Origin: Longitalea arenae
GTDB taxonomy: Bacteria; Bacteroidota; Bacteroidia; Chitinophagales; Chitinophagaceae
Assembly (NCBI RefSeq): GCF_016924755.1
Contig: NZ_JAFFJX010000004.1
Span: 186,001 to 250,000 of the forward strand
DNA: 64,000 nucleotides
Direction of reading: 5' to 3'
The position numbers and the translations under genes are program-made. The notes beneath the pieces were generated by a model. It searched no databases and had not been told where the DNA came from. It saw nothing but the letters and a program-made list of their open reading frames with translations. Shown here piece after piece: positions 1-8,696 of the stretch (the first letter of the stretch is position 1; every line of letters begins with the position of its first letter).

Positions 1-307
1 TAATGAGCCCTTTGAACTGCTTCCCGTAATCATAGGGATCTGTAATGGCCTCGTAAAAACGCCAAAGCACATAACACAAAGTACCTAACAGTATAAGCCA
101 GATGATTATTTTGCCAATAATATATTCATCAAGAATGGCCAGCAGGCTGCTTTCATCTGCGCCACCATGCCGCACTTTAAGAAACGACAGGATGGCGATC
201 ACGCCAATAGCGCCATAAATGATACCGGTAGCAATGCAGCCGTAGATGGGTAAAAAGTGGATAACCTGTCGTTTGCTTTTGGTGTTCTTCACACGGGCAC
301 TGCTCAT
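1..307 (-). CDS. DUF1206-family membrane protein, N-terminal part (cut by window edge)
   Basis: An open frame starts at the ATG complementary to 305-307 and runs off the left edge, so about 102 residues are visible. The translation shows a basic N-terminus, a first membrane helix containing GIIYGAIGVIAILSF, a polar loop with GGADES, a second helix around IIIWLILLGTLCYVLWRFYEA, and then DPYDYG. This helix pair with a conserved W-R/DP ending is typical of DUF1206 repeats, which usually occur three times in proteins of about 270 residues. The function of the family is unknown to me. A terminator separates it from the exporter operon upstream on the same strand. Confidence 0.7.
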   Translation of the reverse strand, partial: MSSARVKNTKSKRQVIHFLPIYGCIATGIIYGAIGVIAILSFLKVRHGGADESSLLAILDEYIIGKIIIWLILLGTLCYVLWRFYEAITDPYDYGKQFKGLI

Positions 308-400
308 ACAATAATTACGATTTTTCGATACTTTTAATAGCTGCATAAGGCCGCTGAGTACGCTGCCTTGTCAATTAGCAATACTTTTCCAAAATACGCC

Positions 401-445
401 AAAAATAAAAAACCGGAAATGAAAACTATTGTCCACTTCCGGTTT
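401..445 (-). terminator. Rho-independent terminator of the peptide-export operon
   Basis: Read on the minus strand, a 9-bp perfect stem (AAACCGGAA paired with TTCCGGTTT, plus-strand 410-418 and 437-445) is followed by a T-rich run (complement of 401-410). It lies directly after the stop codon of the C39 ABC exporter at 465. Confidence 0.75.
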
Positions 446-464
446 CCTGTAAAAAATAACATTG

Positions 465-2729
465 TCAGCTTGCCTGAAGACTGTCAGCGCTTCCGTTCAT
501 TTCTTTCTTTATTCCATAAACCTGCTGCTCCCACAGGAGGGTGTACGCGCCTCCTTTCGCCAGTAAGGCGGCATGGCTTCCCTCCTCAACCACTTCGCCC
601 TGGTGCAGCACTACGATCTTATCGGCATTCATCACCGTGCCCAGCCTGTGTGCGATCAGTAAGATCGTTTTACCCGTTTTGCGCAAATCGCATAAGGCAT
701 TTTGAATATGTTGTTCAGATAATGAATCCAACGAGGAGGTGGCTTCATCCAGGATCAACAGCTCCGGTTCTTTATACAGGGCCCTGGCAATCGCAATGCG
801 CTGGCGTTGCCCACCCGACAGGTTCATCCCGTTCTCTCCAATATTGGTCATAAACCCGTCGGGCAATGCTTCAATAAATTCCAGGATACCCAACTGCCTG
901 CAGATGCTGATCACTTTCTTCATTTCCGGCTCGAATTCGCCCAATGCAATATTTTCAACAACGGACCCTGCAAAGAGGTGCACTTCCTGCGGTACCACAC
1001 TTACCAATGAACGCAAACTGGCCGGATGTATATACTTAATATCAAGTCCGTTGATCTGGATACTGCCCGATTGCAACGGATAGATATTTTGCATTAACGA
1101 TAAGAGGGTCGTTTTGCCACTCCCACTTTCTCCTACGATGGCGGTGATGGTTCCTTTGTCAATGCTCAGGTTCAATCCATTGAACACATTCACGCGGGTA
1201 CCATACCGGAAATGCACATTCTTAAAACAGATATCCCCCATCTGATCCCTGGTAAGCCTGGTGGTATTGGCGGAAGACTCTACTTCGAGGTCCATAATTT
1301 CAAACAGGCGATCGGCAGCAATGATGGCATCCTGCATTAATTTATTCATTCCAATAAGCGCTATTACCGGTCCTGTAAAATAACCCATCAGCGCATAAAA
1401 ACCTAACAGCTCCCCTGCCGTTAACTGGCGGTTCAGCACATAAACACTGCCGGCCCATAAGAGCACGACGGTAAACAAACCGGAAACAAGCTGTCCGCCA
1501 CTGCCTGCCAACAGCGAATTTTTACCGGAATGATAAACAGTCTGCAGCAACCGCACAAAGCGTGTTTCGGTCTTGATATTTGAATATTCCTCCAAGCCAA
1601 AACGTTTAATGGTGCCTATGGCATTCAGCGACTCCACGAGCTGCGCCTCCAATTCTGCGGAATTCTCCATCAGCTTGCGCTGGGTTCGCTTATTGAATTT
1701 ATTAGAAAAGTAATAGACCAGCGCATACAGCGGCACTACGGTGAATAAGATAAGTGCCAGTTTCCAGTAAGCCGTGAACATCAGTGCAAAGGAAAAAATG
1801 AGAATGAAGCCATTCACTGCCAGGTTAATGAGCACATCGTTCACAAAAACCCTGATCTTGACCGCGTCGTTCATGCGCGAAACAATTTCTCCCACGCGCA
1901 TGGTATCGAAGAACTGCTGCGGCAATCGCAATAAATGTTTATAATAACCCAGGATGAGCCGGGCATCTATTTGCTGGCCGGTTTTCATTGTTAATACTAC
2001 CTTGAAATAATTAATAATGATCTGTACCAGTAAAATGAATATCATCAGCAGGCTCATCAGGTTCAGCAGGTTGCGGTTGCCATCAGGCAAAACATAATCA
2101 ATGATCTTTTGTAAGTAAACAGATGTACAGAGCCCCAGGATCGTATATACCATGGCGCCCAGTATGATCTGTATCAGCATCGGGACATGCGGTTGCAAGA
2201 GCAGCCGGAAACGCTCAGCCACCGAAGTGCTTGCTTTTCCCGGTATAAAATGGTCGGCCGGCGCCAGCAATACCGCAATGCCCGTCCAGATATCTTTAAA
2301 CTCATCTGGTCGCATCAGCTCCATAGTCCCTTTGGCGGGGTCCATTACACGAATGCCTTTCGGCGAAGCTGCATACACTACCACATAATGATGCAGGCGC
2401 TGGTCAATGATCACATGCCCGATAACCGGATGCGGCAGCTTGTAGATACTTTCAAAAGCGCCTTTTACCGCTTTTGCAGAAAATCCAAGCCGGGCAGCTG
2501 CTTCTATCAATCCCAGCACATTGGTGCCCTTAAGATCTGTTCCTGCATATTGACGGATGCGGGCTATAGGAAGCTGCAGTCCATAAAATGCAGCAATGGA
2601 GGCCAGACAGGCCGCTCCGCAGTCTGTGAGATCATGCTGTTTAATGATATACCTGCGGCGCGGCTTCCACCAGCGGTTATGAATGGCCGTCTTTTTTGCA
2701 AACGGCGATGTATTTTGATCAGTGCTCAT
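465..2729 (-). CDS. Peptidase C39-containing ABC exporter (PCAT, double-glycine peptide exporter)
   Basis: This is a fused protease-exporter of the inner membrane that removes double-glycine leaders and pumps the peptide out. The N-terminal C39 peptidase (about residues 25-165) keeps the catalytic set: Cys37 in LTDCGAAC, His114 in HHYVVVY and Asp130 in VMDPAKG. A six-helix ABC transmembrane domain (about 185-460) follows. The ATPase has Walker A GESGSGKTT, signature LSGGQRQRIAIARAL, Walker B LLILDEATSSLD and the switch His in IAHRLG. The length of 754 residues is normal for SunT/LagD/NisT-C39 type exporters. Its start overlaps the end of the HlyD gene by 11 nt, indicating coupled translation. 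The likely substrate is the GG-leader peptide encoded at 3978-4133 in the same transcription unit. No modification enzyme (LanM, radical SAM, YcaO) is adjacent. Confidence 0.93.
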   Translation of the reverse strand: MSTDQNTSPFAKKTAIHNRWWKPRRRYIIKQHDLTDCGAACLASIAAFYGLQLPIARIRQYAGTDLKGTNVLGLIEAAARLGFSAKAVKGAFESIYKLPHPVIGHVIIDQRLHHYVVVYAASPKGIRVMDPAKGTMELMRPDEFKDIWTGIAVLLAPADHFIPGKASTSVAERFRLLLQPHVPMLIQIILGAMVYTILGLCTSVYLQKIIDYVLPDGNRNLLNLMSLLMIFILLVQIIINYFKVVLTMKTGQQIDARLILGYYKHLLRLPQQFFDTMRVGEIVSRMNDAVKIRVFVNDVLINLAVNGFILIFSFALMFTAYWKLALILFTVVPLYALVYYFSNKFNKRTQRKLMENSAELEAQLVESLNAIGTIKRFGLEEYSNIKTETRFVRLLQTVYHSGKNSLLAGSGGQLVSGLFTVVLLWAGSVYVLNRQLTAGELLGFYALMGYFTGPVIALIGMNKLMQDAIIAADRLFEIMDLEVESSANTTRLTRDQMGDICFKNVHFRYGTRVNVFNGLNLSIDKGTITAIVGESGSGKTTLLSLMQNIYPLQSGSIQINGLDIKYIHPASLRSLVSVVPQEVHLFAGSVVENIALGEFEPEMKKVISICRQLGILEFIEALPDGFMTNIGENGMNLSGGQRQRIAIARALYKEPELLILDEATSSLDSLSEQHIQNALCDLRKTGKTILLIAHRLGTVMNADKIVVLHQGEVVEEGSHAALLAKGGAYTLLWEQQVYGIKKEMNGSADSLQAS

Positions 2730-3879
2730 CAGGTATACGGTTAGGGTTTAGCCAATCGTCTGCTTTATCGAACAGCAACTGAAACAGGGTTCTGCGGGTA
2801 ACCAGGAACCGGGCCTGTACCGTCATTCCCTTTTTTATGATACCCTTGTATCCATTCTTCAACCGCAGTACCGGGTCATTGGTTTCACACCATACTTTAA
2901 ATAATGGCTGCCCTTCTCCCAAGTAAACATCCGGGGAAATAGATCTTACTTTACCGGTCACCATGCCCCAAACATTATAATCGAAGGCATCTATTTGCAT
3001 GCGCACCGCCATACCTTCGTGGATATACCCGATATTCTTAGGTGAAACATATATTTCTGCCAGCAGGCCTGAATCGGGGCTCACTTCACCGATCAGTTCA
3101 CCTGCCGTGAGCAGGCTGCCCGGAGCAATTCCTTTTAAATGCTGAATAAATCCAGTGGTGGGGGAAGAAATGGTGTACAGGTTCTGTTCTTCGGTATAAG
3201 CTGTATGGCGTGCCTGTACATCCTTTAACTGCATGTTCAGGGCAGTGAGCTCCGATTGCCATTTGTCGCGCTGTTGTGCTTTGAGCAATGACAATTCGCT
3301 TTGCGCGGTTCTATATGCTGCTTCAAACTTTTCAAACTCGGCGGTAGAGATAATTCTTTCCTGGTACAATTCTTTATAACGGTCGAAATTCTTACGGGCC
3401 ACATCCAGGCGGATGCTAATTTCACTGATCTTACTTCTATAAACGAGCTGTTCCTGTGTATATAATTTAGATCGCAACTGCTGGTTCCTGCCTGCCAGTA
3501 ATTGCTGCAGGTCCTGCTGTTGCCTCAATAACTCGTTCTTTTGCGCGATAACTGCACCCTGTTTATCGTTCACTGAGTTTGCCAATAATTGTATTAAAGG
3601 TGTGCCGGCGGTAACATGATCGTTTTCCCTGACAAGTACTTTTTCTACGGTAGCGGCTACGAGACTCCGTATTTCAGTCCGTTCCCGGGCCGACCGGAAA
3701 AGCCCACTACTTTTAACACTAATATCCACGCGAACGATGAACAGCAGGATAAAAGCTACAATAAACAAACCCAACAACAGCCAATACAAAACAAGGCTGC
3801 CATTCCGGTGATCGCGGTAATGCTTTTCAATATAAAATGAGGCGGCCGATGAAGGATATATCCGGTTTGACCCATGCAT
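2719..3879 (-). CDS. HlyD-family periplasmic adaptor (membrane fusion protein) of the peptide exporter
   Basis: This is the adaptor subunit linking the inner-membrane ABC exporter to an outer-membrane channel. It has one N-terminal membrane helix (about residues 28-50, LLGLFIVAFILLFIV), a lipoyl/barrel-sandwich half (about 65-110), a long coiled-coil hairpin rich in Gln, Leu and Lys (about 110-225), the second barrel half around TTGFIQHLKGIAPGSLL, and a beta-barrel domain ending near residue 365. That is the classic HlyD order. The 386-residue length fits adaptors paired with C39 exporters. The chosen ATG at 3879 is the only one giving a cytosolic tail before the helix; a second ATG four bases downstream is out of frame. 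No TolC-like gene is present, so the outer-membrane partner must be encoded elsewhere. Confidence 0.9.
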   Translation of the reverse strand: MHGSNRIYPSSAASFYIEKHYRDHRNGSLVLYWLLLGLFIVAFILLFIVRVDISVKSSGLFRSARERTEIRSLVAATVEKVLVRENDHVTAGTPLIQLLANSVNDKQGAVIAQKNELLRQQQDLQQLLAGRNQQLRSKLYTQEQLVYRSKISEISIRLDVARKNFDRYKELYQERIISTAEFEKFEAAYRTAQSELSLLKAQQRDKWQSELTALNMQLKDVQARHTAYTEEQNLYTISSPTTGFIQHLKGIAPGSLLTAGELIGEVSPDSGLLAEIYVSPKNIGYIHEGMAVRMQIDAFDYNVWGMVTGKVRSISPDVYLGEGQPLFKVWCETNDPVLRLKNGYKGIIKKGMTVQARFLVTRRTLFQLLFDKADDWLNPNRIPDEH

Positions 3880-3930
3880 GATTTATTGCTGATCTTATTA
3901 ACTGGTAAGCGTTAACATAAGTGATTGTGC

Positions 3931-3963
3931 AAATAGAGGGACAGCATCGCTATCCCTCTATTT
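3931..3963 (-). terminator. Intercistronic hairpin between precursor peptide and exporter genes (possible attenuator)
   Basis: There is a perfect 11-bp inverted repeat, AAATAGAGGGA with TCCCTCTATTT, and an 11-nt loop that can pair further (AGC/GCT). It sits 14 bp after the peptide stop codon and 51 bp before the HlyD start. Only three T residues follow on the minus strand, so it may be a leaky terminator or an mRNA-stabilising 3' hairpin rather than a full stop. Confidence 0.6.
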
Positions 3964-3977
3964 GGCAGGCAGCAACC

Positions 3978-4133
3978 CTACAGGCAAATGCCAATAGAAA
4001 GCTTCACTTTCACTTCAATACCGCCGCAGTCATCATCGTCGCAACGATCTTTGCAGCAGCTTGATCCTAACAGACCTAAGAGTCCACCATTTACTTCTGT
4101 CATTTCCTGGATGGTTAATTCTTGTACTTCCAT
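3978..4133 (-). CDS. Double-glycine-leader precursor peptide, Cys/Asp-rich core (51 aa)
   Basis: This short gene reads ATG (4133) to TAG (3978) with 51 codons. The first 17 residues, MEVQELTIQEMTEVNGG, match the leader consensus recognised by C39 peptidases: Leu at -12, Glu at -8, Met at -7, Val at -4 and GlyGly at -2/-1. Predicted cleavage leaves a 34-residue core. The core starts with a Leu/Gly-rich hydrophobic patch (LLGLLGSS), continues with a Cys/Asp cluster (CCKDRCDDDDC) and ends with an alternating charged/hydrophobic stretch (IEVKVKLSIGICL). It has five Cys, at core positions 9, 10, 14, 19 and 33. It lies directly upstream of the adaptor and the C39 exporter on the same strand. A secreted bacteriocin-like or signalling peptide is the inference; the acidic Asp4 run could also bind metal. 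I do not recognise a named family. Confidence 0.85.
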   Translation of the reverse strand: MEVQELTIQEMTEVNGGLLGLLGSSCCKDRCDDDDCGGIEVKVKLSIGICL

Positions 4134-4575
4134 GATTGATAAGTTAATGATTAAACACTATGCCTACTCTGTTCAAGGGTTTTCGGCATCGCCCTTTTTA
4201 ACCGGTCAAAATATGTATTAGCCGTTGCGTTCGGTCAGCAACAACTCATTTGATCAATAGGATCAGAAGATGGCATCGATAGGAACAAAAGGATGGATTA
4301 CAAAACGGGCTCTAATGGTGACAATCAGGGTCAGGCTTATCAATGCTTTAAAGGGATACATTTATGTCCTGCTAAAGGTATGCCATCATTCATTTTAAAG
4401 TTCTAACTGTAACAGATAATGATCAATGTTAAGAAATGAAAATAAAATTCCCAATCCGGGATGGAGAGAAGATAAAAACAGGTAGCAAATCAATGCTTTA
4501 ATGATACAGAGGTTAAGAACCTACACAAAACGCCCTCTATGTGTGACTATTTTTCAAAAAATGTTTTTTATATTA
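4134..4575 (-). other. 442-bp intergenic region upstream of the precursor peptide
   Basis: This AT-rich stretch should hold the promoter of the peptide-export operon. On the minus strand TATTTTG occurs near 4208-4216, one base short of the TAnnTTTG consensus, so no firm promoter call is possible. A 12-bp direct repeat, ATCAATGCTTTA, occurs at 4339-4350 and 4489-4500, exactly 150 bp apart, and could be a regulator site. I see no second leader-type peptide in the minus-strand frames. Confidence 0.4.
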
Positions 4576-5403
4576 TCAAAATTGCACCGGCTCATCATGT
4601 TTAGCCGCATACGCTTTTTTGTAATCGATGGTTCCAACACGGCTGGCCACATAACGAATGCCCTGCAGGATGTGTTGGATAAAAACCGGATCGCTATAGT
4701 CCTTTTGATCATGGCCCAACACTGTACACCAGGTGTAGCCGCCATCGTAATCGTAGGTCCAAACAGCAGGATATAATTCAGCATAAGCACCGGCATTCTT
4801 TTTAACAAGCGCGGTATCAGCATTGGTTAAGGAAGTCATGTCAAAGGCCATCAGGGTTCTTGGACCGGGATAGAGCTCTTTCGCAAAATACAATTCATCT
4901 TCTTTTATCCATTCTTTTGGCAAACCCACCATGGAAGGATGGCGCGGATCGATGCACTTTACCGTTAGCTTTTGGAATTTGGGGTGCCAGGAAAAAGTGC
5001 CGCCCAACATCATTTTAAACCATTTCCAATTGCGTTCTGTTCCTAACACGGAATGTATACCCACCAGCCCTCCACCCGCTTCTATATACTGCCTGAAAGC
5101 CAGGCGCTGTGCATCGTTGTCAAACACATCGTTGTTGGTACTGGCGAAAATGAGCAGCTTATATTGCTGTAAATTATCGCGGGTCATTACCGCCGGATTG
5201 CTGGAAGTATCTACCCTGAAGCCATAGTGCCGGCCCAATTGTTGAATGCAGCCCACAGCAGCGGGAATGCTGGCATGCACATATCCTTTTCCATTTTTAG
5301 CGTAAACCAATACGGAAAGCTTTTTCCAGTTCAGTTTATCCTGTGAGAAAAGCGGCAGGGCAATCAATAAATATAAGAGGCAGGCAATCGTTTTTTTCGT
5401 CAT
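4576..5403 (-). CDS. Secreted ThuA-domain protein
   Basis: The 275-residue protein has a signal peptide (about 1-20, hydrophobic LLYLLIALPLFS then QD). The mature part is one ThuA-like, class-I-amidotransferase-fold domain. Visible family features are the opening beta strand LSVLVYAKN, the KLLIFASTNNDVF strand, AGGGLVGIHSVLGTE, the GGTFSWHP motif and the WTYDYDGGYTWCTVLGHD segment. In Bacteroidota, ThuA proteins often accompany sugar-oxidation or glycan genes, but the exact substrate is unknown. It lies 33 bp downstream of the endonuclease-like gene on the same strand, so the two may be co-transcribed. Confidence 0.85.
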   Translation of the reverse strand: MTKKTIACLLYLLIALPLFSQDKLNWKKLSVLVYAKNGKGYVHASIPAAVGCIQQLGRHYGFRVDTSSNPAVMTRDNLQQYKLLIFASTNNDVFDNDAQRLAFRQYIEAGGGLVGIHSVLGTERNWKWFKMMLGGTFSWHPKFQKLTVKCIDPRHPSMVGLPKEWIKEDELYFAKELYPGPRTLMAFDMTSLTNADTALVKKNAGAYAELYPAVWTYDYDGGYTWCTVLGHDQKDYSDPVFIQHILQGIRYVASRVGTIDYKKAYAAKHDEPVQF

Positions 5404-5436
5404 TTGACTATGGTTGGCTGCCCAAATTTATATAAA

Positions 5437-6240
5437 TCATTTTAAAACAGTAAACCTGGCCATCACCGGTAAATGATCTGAACCATAATTGTGCGCCCTG
5501 AAGACGCTGTCCTGTATAAAGGAAAGCCGCTTTGGCTGATAAAAGATATAGTCGATCTTCTTTTTCGGCTGCTCCACAGGGATCGTATAGGCGTTCATGC
5601 TGCCAGCATTATTATAATGCTGCAGCAGGTATTGAATGCTTTCTTCCTCAGGCACCGCATTAAAATCACCTCCAATGATCAGGCGCTGTTTTTTCAGCGG
5701 ACCTAACACTTTTACCACTTCCTGCGCCTGGCGCTTTTTTACATCACTGTTCTTAAAATCGATGTGCGTACACCCGAAATAAACGGGCAGTTGGTTAATA
5801 ATGATCCTGGCCACCAATAACTTTCTCGGTTCTGTTGGGATGCCGCTTATTGCCGGCAGCTGATACCCTGTTGCTTTTTCGATGGGGTATTTTGACAAAA
5901 TACCGATCCCGTATGCACCGCCTTCATAAGGGATCGTGCGTTCAAAATGATAATGCATACCCAGCTTTTCCGCCAGCACCTTCAGCTGGTACACCCTGTT
6001 ACTGCGTGCTGTCATACTATCCAGCTCCTGGATGGCCACTAATTCGGCATTGGAAGCTTTAATAGTTGCTATTATGGTATCCAGGTCAATAATGTCTTTA
6101 GACTGCGAAGGCGGATTGGCATGGTGAATATTATAACTTAAAACCGTAATCGGCGTTAAGGGGGCAGCCAGTTTTTGGGTCTGGCTGCAACTCAATGAAA
6201 AAACGCTCAATAAAACAACAATGAAATTACTCTTTAACAT
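5437..6240 (-). CDS. Endonuclease/exonuclease/phosphatase-family lipoprotein
   Basis: The N-terminus is a lipoprotein signal with lipobox VFSLSC, so the enzyme is probably anchored in the cell envelope. The rest is a full EEP fold: LSYNIHHA (first Asn of the active site), QELD (metal-binding Glu), GGAYGIGILSKYP, CTHIDF, GGDFNAVP (Asp-Asn pair) and the closing SDHLPV with catalytic Asp-His. Envelope members of this family usually act as phosphodiesterases on phosphosugars, lipids or secreted nucleic acid; the substrate cannot be told from sequence. It is probably the first gene of a two-gene unit with the ThuA protein. Confidence 0.88.
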   Translation of the reverse strand: MLKSNFIVVLLSVFSLSCSQTQKLAAPLTPITVLSYNIHHANPPSQSKDIIDLDTIIATIKASNAELVAIQELDSMTARSNRVYQLKVLAEKLGMHYHFERTIPYEGGAYGIGILSKYPIEKATGYQLPAISGIPTEPRKLLVARIIINQLPVYFGCTHIDFKNSDVKKRQAQEVVKVLGPLKKQRLIIGGDFNAVPEEESIQYLLQHYNNAGSMNAYTIPVEQPKKKIDYIFYQPKRLSFIQDSVFRAHNYGSDHLPVMARFTVLK

Positions 6241-6473
6241 GTCTTGGTATGGATAATTAAATAATGATAGCGGATTATACTTTGTTAATGAGCCGCAAAC
6301 CTATACAGGCATAAATTTAGAAAGGTAATTTTTATTTTAAGAAATTATAAATAATCAATACCCCAGCTCATCTCATTAACAATCAAACTATTGAAAATTT
6401 ATAGCCCATTATCAAAAATTATTTTTAAGATTTGCAGTAATTTTTAAACGCCCGCTACCCCCTGCCCTTCACT

Positions 6474-6541
6474 AATTATCCTTTCAATCCCGCCAACGGC
6501 TCATTGTAGTTTCCGCTTACCTCCTTGAATACCTAAATTTA
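6474..6541 (+). promoter_or_regulatory. Promoter region of the HK/LytTR operon with a dyad element
   Basis: AATTATCCT (6474) is followed by the dyad-containing block CAACGGCTCATTG (from 6494) and, 40 bp after that block starts, by a -7-like TAAATTTA (6534-6541; consensus TAnnTTTG). TTTC at 6510-6513 is at the right distance for a -33 box. The same parts in the same order and nearly the same spacing occur at 9511-9577. The kinase ATG follows at 6560. Confidence 0.5.
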
Positions 6542-6559
6542 GTTATACGCAAATTGAAC

Positions 6560-8665
6560 ATGCGACTGCTGTTTATGATATTGATACTTGCGCCGGCGGC
6601 GTCTATGGTAACACGGGCCCAAAATGTCGACAGCCTGAAAAAAGCATTATTTACCGCAAAAGATACGAACGAAATTGATTGCCTCAACGCTTTGAGTAAT
6701 GCCTATATACTGCTTGAAAACAAAGATTCTGCTAAATATTATGCTGTCCGGGCCGGTGATCAGGCAAAAGCGTTGAATTACATGTATGGCCTTGCCGTAA
6801 GCCGCTGCCGCCTGTCACAAATTGCCAAACATTTTGATGACGATTTCATCAACTCGGAAAGATGGGGCAAAGAATCGCTTTACTGGTATGAAAAAACAGC
6901 CAAAAAAGAAGGCATCAGTACCGTGTATTACTATCTTGTTTACTCCATATTTGCACAAAGCCGGTTCGATGAAGCCATCTATTATGCAGAAAAAAGATAT
7001 GCCCTTGTTAAAGCGGAAAACAGTTCGTTGGGAAAAATTGAAGCCTTAACCTGGTTGTCGGCTATTTACCGGCAAACCGGGAATTATGAGAAAAGTTTCC
7101 TGATGGCGCGGGAAAGTTATGACTTTGCCAGTGCAGCAAAAAACAAACACTGGATATCGACCACATTATATCATATTGCCCAATTATACGCCCATATAGA
7201 AGACTATCCGAACGCTTTGATCTATTTCAGAAGGGTTCTTCAGATGGATGATGACCATATCAGGAATGAACGGATAAGAGGCGATATAGATATCTGGCTT
7301 AAAATGGAATTTGCAGAGGTTTTCAGCCATTTGAAGCAGTTTGATTCTGCCTGGTATTATTACAGGCTATTCAAACCAACGAAAGACAAGTCAGCTTATT
7401 TACGGGTGTACTGGATCAGTACCGGTGAATGTTATCTTTTACAAAAAGATTATCACAATGCCCTGAAGAACTTTGAACTTGGCCTGGCCGGACATATAAA
7501 ACTCAACGACCGGAATGAGATCATGCGGGCGCTGCTCGATATTGGGAAAACCTATCTGGCCCTGGAGAACAATGAAGCCGCTTTAGAGTATGGACGGAAG
7601 GGATTAGCCATTGCGCTGGAAACCAGGGCCAAACAATTTATCCGGGATGGGTTCCTGATCCTGTCCACGGCCTTCGACCGCATGCAACAGGCAGACAGCT
7701 CAAACTTCTATTACAGGAACTATATTTACTGGAAAGAATCTATAGCCAATGATCAGCTTAAAGCAAAATTTACAGCCTACCGCTACGAGGAGCAGATAAA
7801 ACTGCTTGACAAAGAAAACCAGTTACAGCAACAGCTATTGAAACAATCATCGGAGCATAAAAAAATGCTCACCATTGTCATAGGGCTGCTCTTACTGTTC
7901 GGCATTATTTTTATCAGGTTCATCATGCTGAAAAGAAAGATCCTGCAAAATGAACTGCAGATCCAGAAGCTTGAAAATGACAGGAAGCAGGCTGCATTTC
8001 AACAGCAGGCCACTGAGTTGGAAATGCAGGCCCTGCGCGCCCAGATGAACCCTCACTTTATCTTTAACTGCCTGAGCTCCATCAATAGCTTTATCCTGAA
8101 AAATGAATCGGAAGCGGCTTCTGATTACCTCACCAAATTCGCCCGGCTGATCAGGATGGTGATGCACAACTCGAAAGAAGCAGTGATCACCTTGGAAGAT
8201 GAGCTGGAGATGCTGCAACTGTACCTGGATATGGAAAGGCTCCGCTTTAAAAAAGCTTTTGATTATACAATTACTTTTAAAAATGAAGTAGACGCTTCGT
8301 TCATCTACATTCCTCCGCTTCTGTTGCAACCTTTTGCAGAGAACGCCATCTGGCATGGGCTGCTGCATAAAGAAGGGAAAAAACATCTGAGCATAGCATT
8401 CAGTGAAGAAAATAACCTCTTACATTGTTCCATTGTTGATAATGGCATCGGCCGGGAAGCGGCAACAACAGTGGAAGGCAAATCGCCTGAAAAACAAAAA
8501 TCCATGGGTTTGAAAATCACCCGGCAAAGACTGGCCTTATTCAATGGCGTTAAAGATCTCCAGAATGTACTTGCCATTGAGGACCTGTTCGACCAAGATG
8601 GACGTGCTACCGGTACCAGGGTGCAGCTCACCATCCGCATAAAAAGGAACACGGAACCCGTTTGA
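6560..8665 (+). CDS. TPR-containing LytS-type sensor histidine kinase
   Basis: I chose the ATG at 6560; a TTG two codons upstream is possible but less likely. The product (701 aa) has a signal peptide, a periplasmic TPR array (about residues 30-400) that presumably senses a protein or peptide, a coiled coil, one membrane helix (LTIVIGLLLLFGIIFIRFIML), another coiled coil, and the His_kinase domain with His499 in QMNPHFIFNCLSS. The ATPase domain contains PFAENAIWHG, DNGIG and GLKITRQRL. This layout is typical for Bacteroidota LytS-like kinases paired with LytTR regulators. The partner regulator starts 31 bp after the stop codon, so they form an operon. A shared promoter element suggests autoregulation. 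Confidence 0.93.
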   Translation: MRLLFMILILAPAASMVTRAQNVDSLKKALFTAKDTNEIDCLNALSNAYILLENKDSAKYYAVRAGDQAKALNYMYGLAVSRCRLSQIAKHFDDDFINSERWGKESLYWYEKTAKKEGISTVYYYLVYSIFAQSRFDEAIYYAEKRYALVKAENSSLGKIEALTWLSAIYRQTGNYEKSFLMARESYDFASAAKNKHWISTTLYHIAQLYAHIEDYPNALIYFRRVLQMDDDHIRNERIRGDIDIWLKMEFAEVFSHLKQFDSAWYYYRLFKPTKDKSAYLRVYWISTGECYLLQKDYHNALKNFELGLAGHIKLNDRNEIMRALLDIGKTYLALENNEAALEYGRKGLAIALETRAKQFIRDGFLILSTAFDRMQQADSSNFYYRNYIYWKESIANDQLKAKFTAYRYEEQIKLLDKENQLQQQLLKQSSEHKKMLTIVIGLLLLFGIIFIRFIMLKRKILQNELQIQKLENDRKQAAFQQQATELEMQALRAQMNPHFIFNCLSSINSFILKNESEAASDYLTKFARLIRMVMHNSKEAVITLEDELEMLQLYLDMERLRFKKAFDYTITFKNEVDASFIYIPPLLLQPFAENAIWHGLLHKEGKKHLSIAFSEENNLLHCSIVDNGIGREAATTVEGKSPEKQKSMGLKITRQRLALFNGVKDLQNVLAIEDLFDQDGRATGTRVQLTIRIKRNTEPV

Positions 8666-8696
8666 TAAATTAATGCATGCCTTAATAAAGCAATAT

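Noticed and set aside
4324-4395. 17-codon minus-strand frame (MNDGIPLAGHK...) upstream of the precursor peptide as a second substrate
   Set aside because: It has no double-glycine leader motif and is too short.
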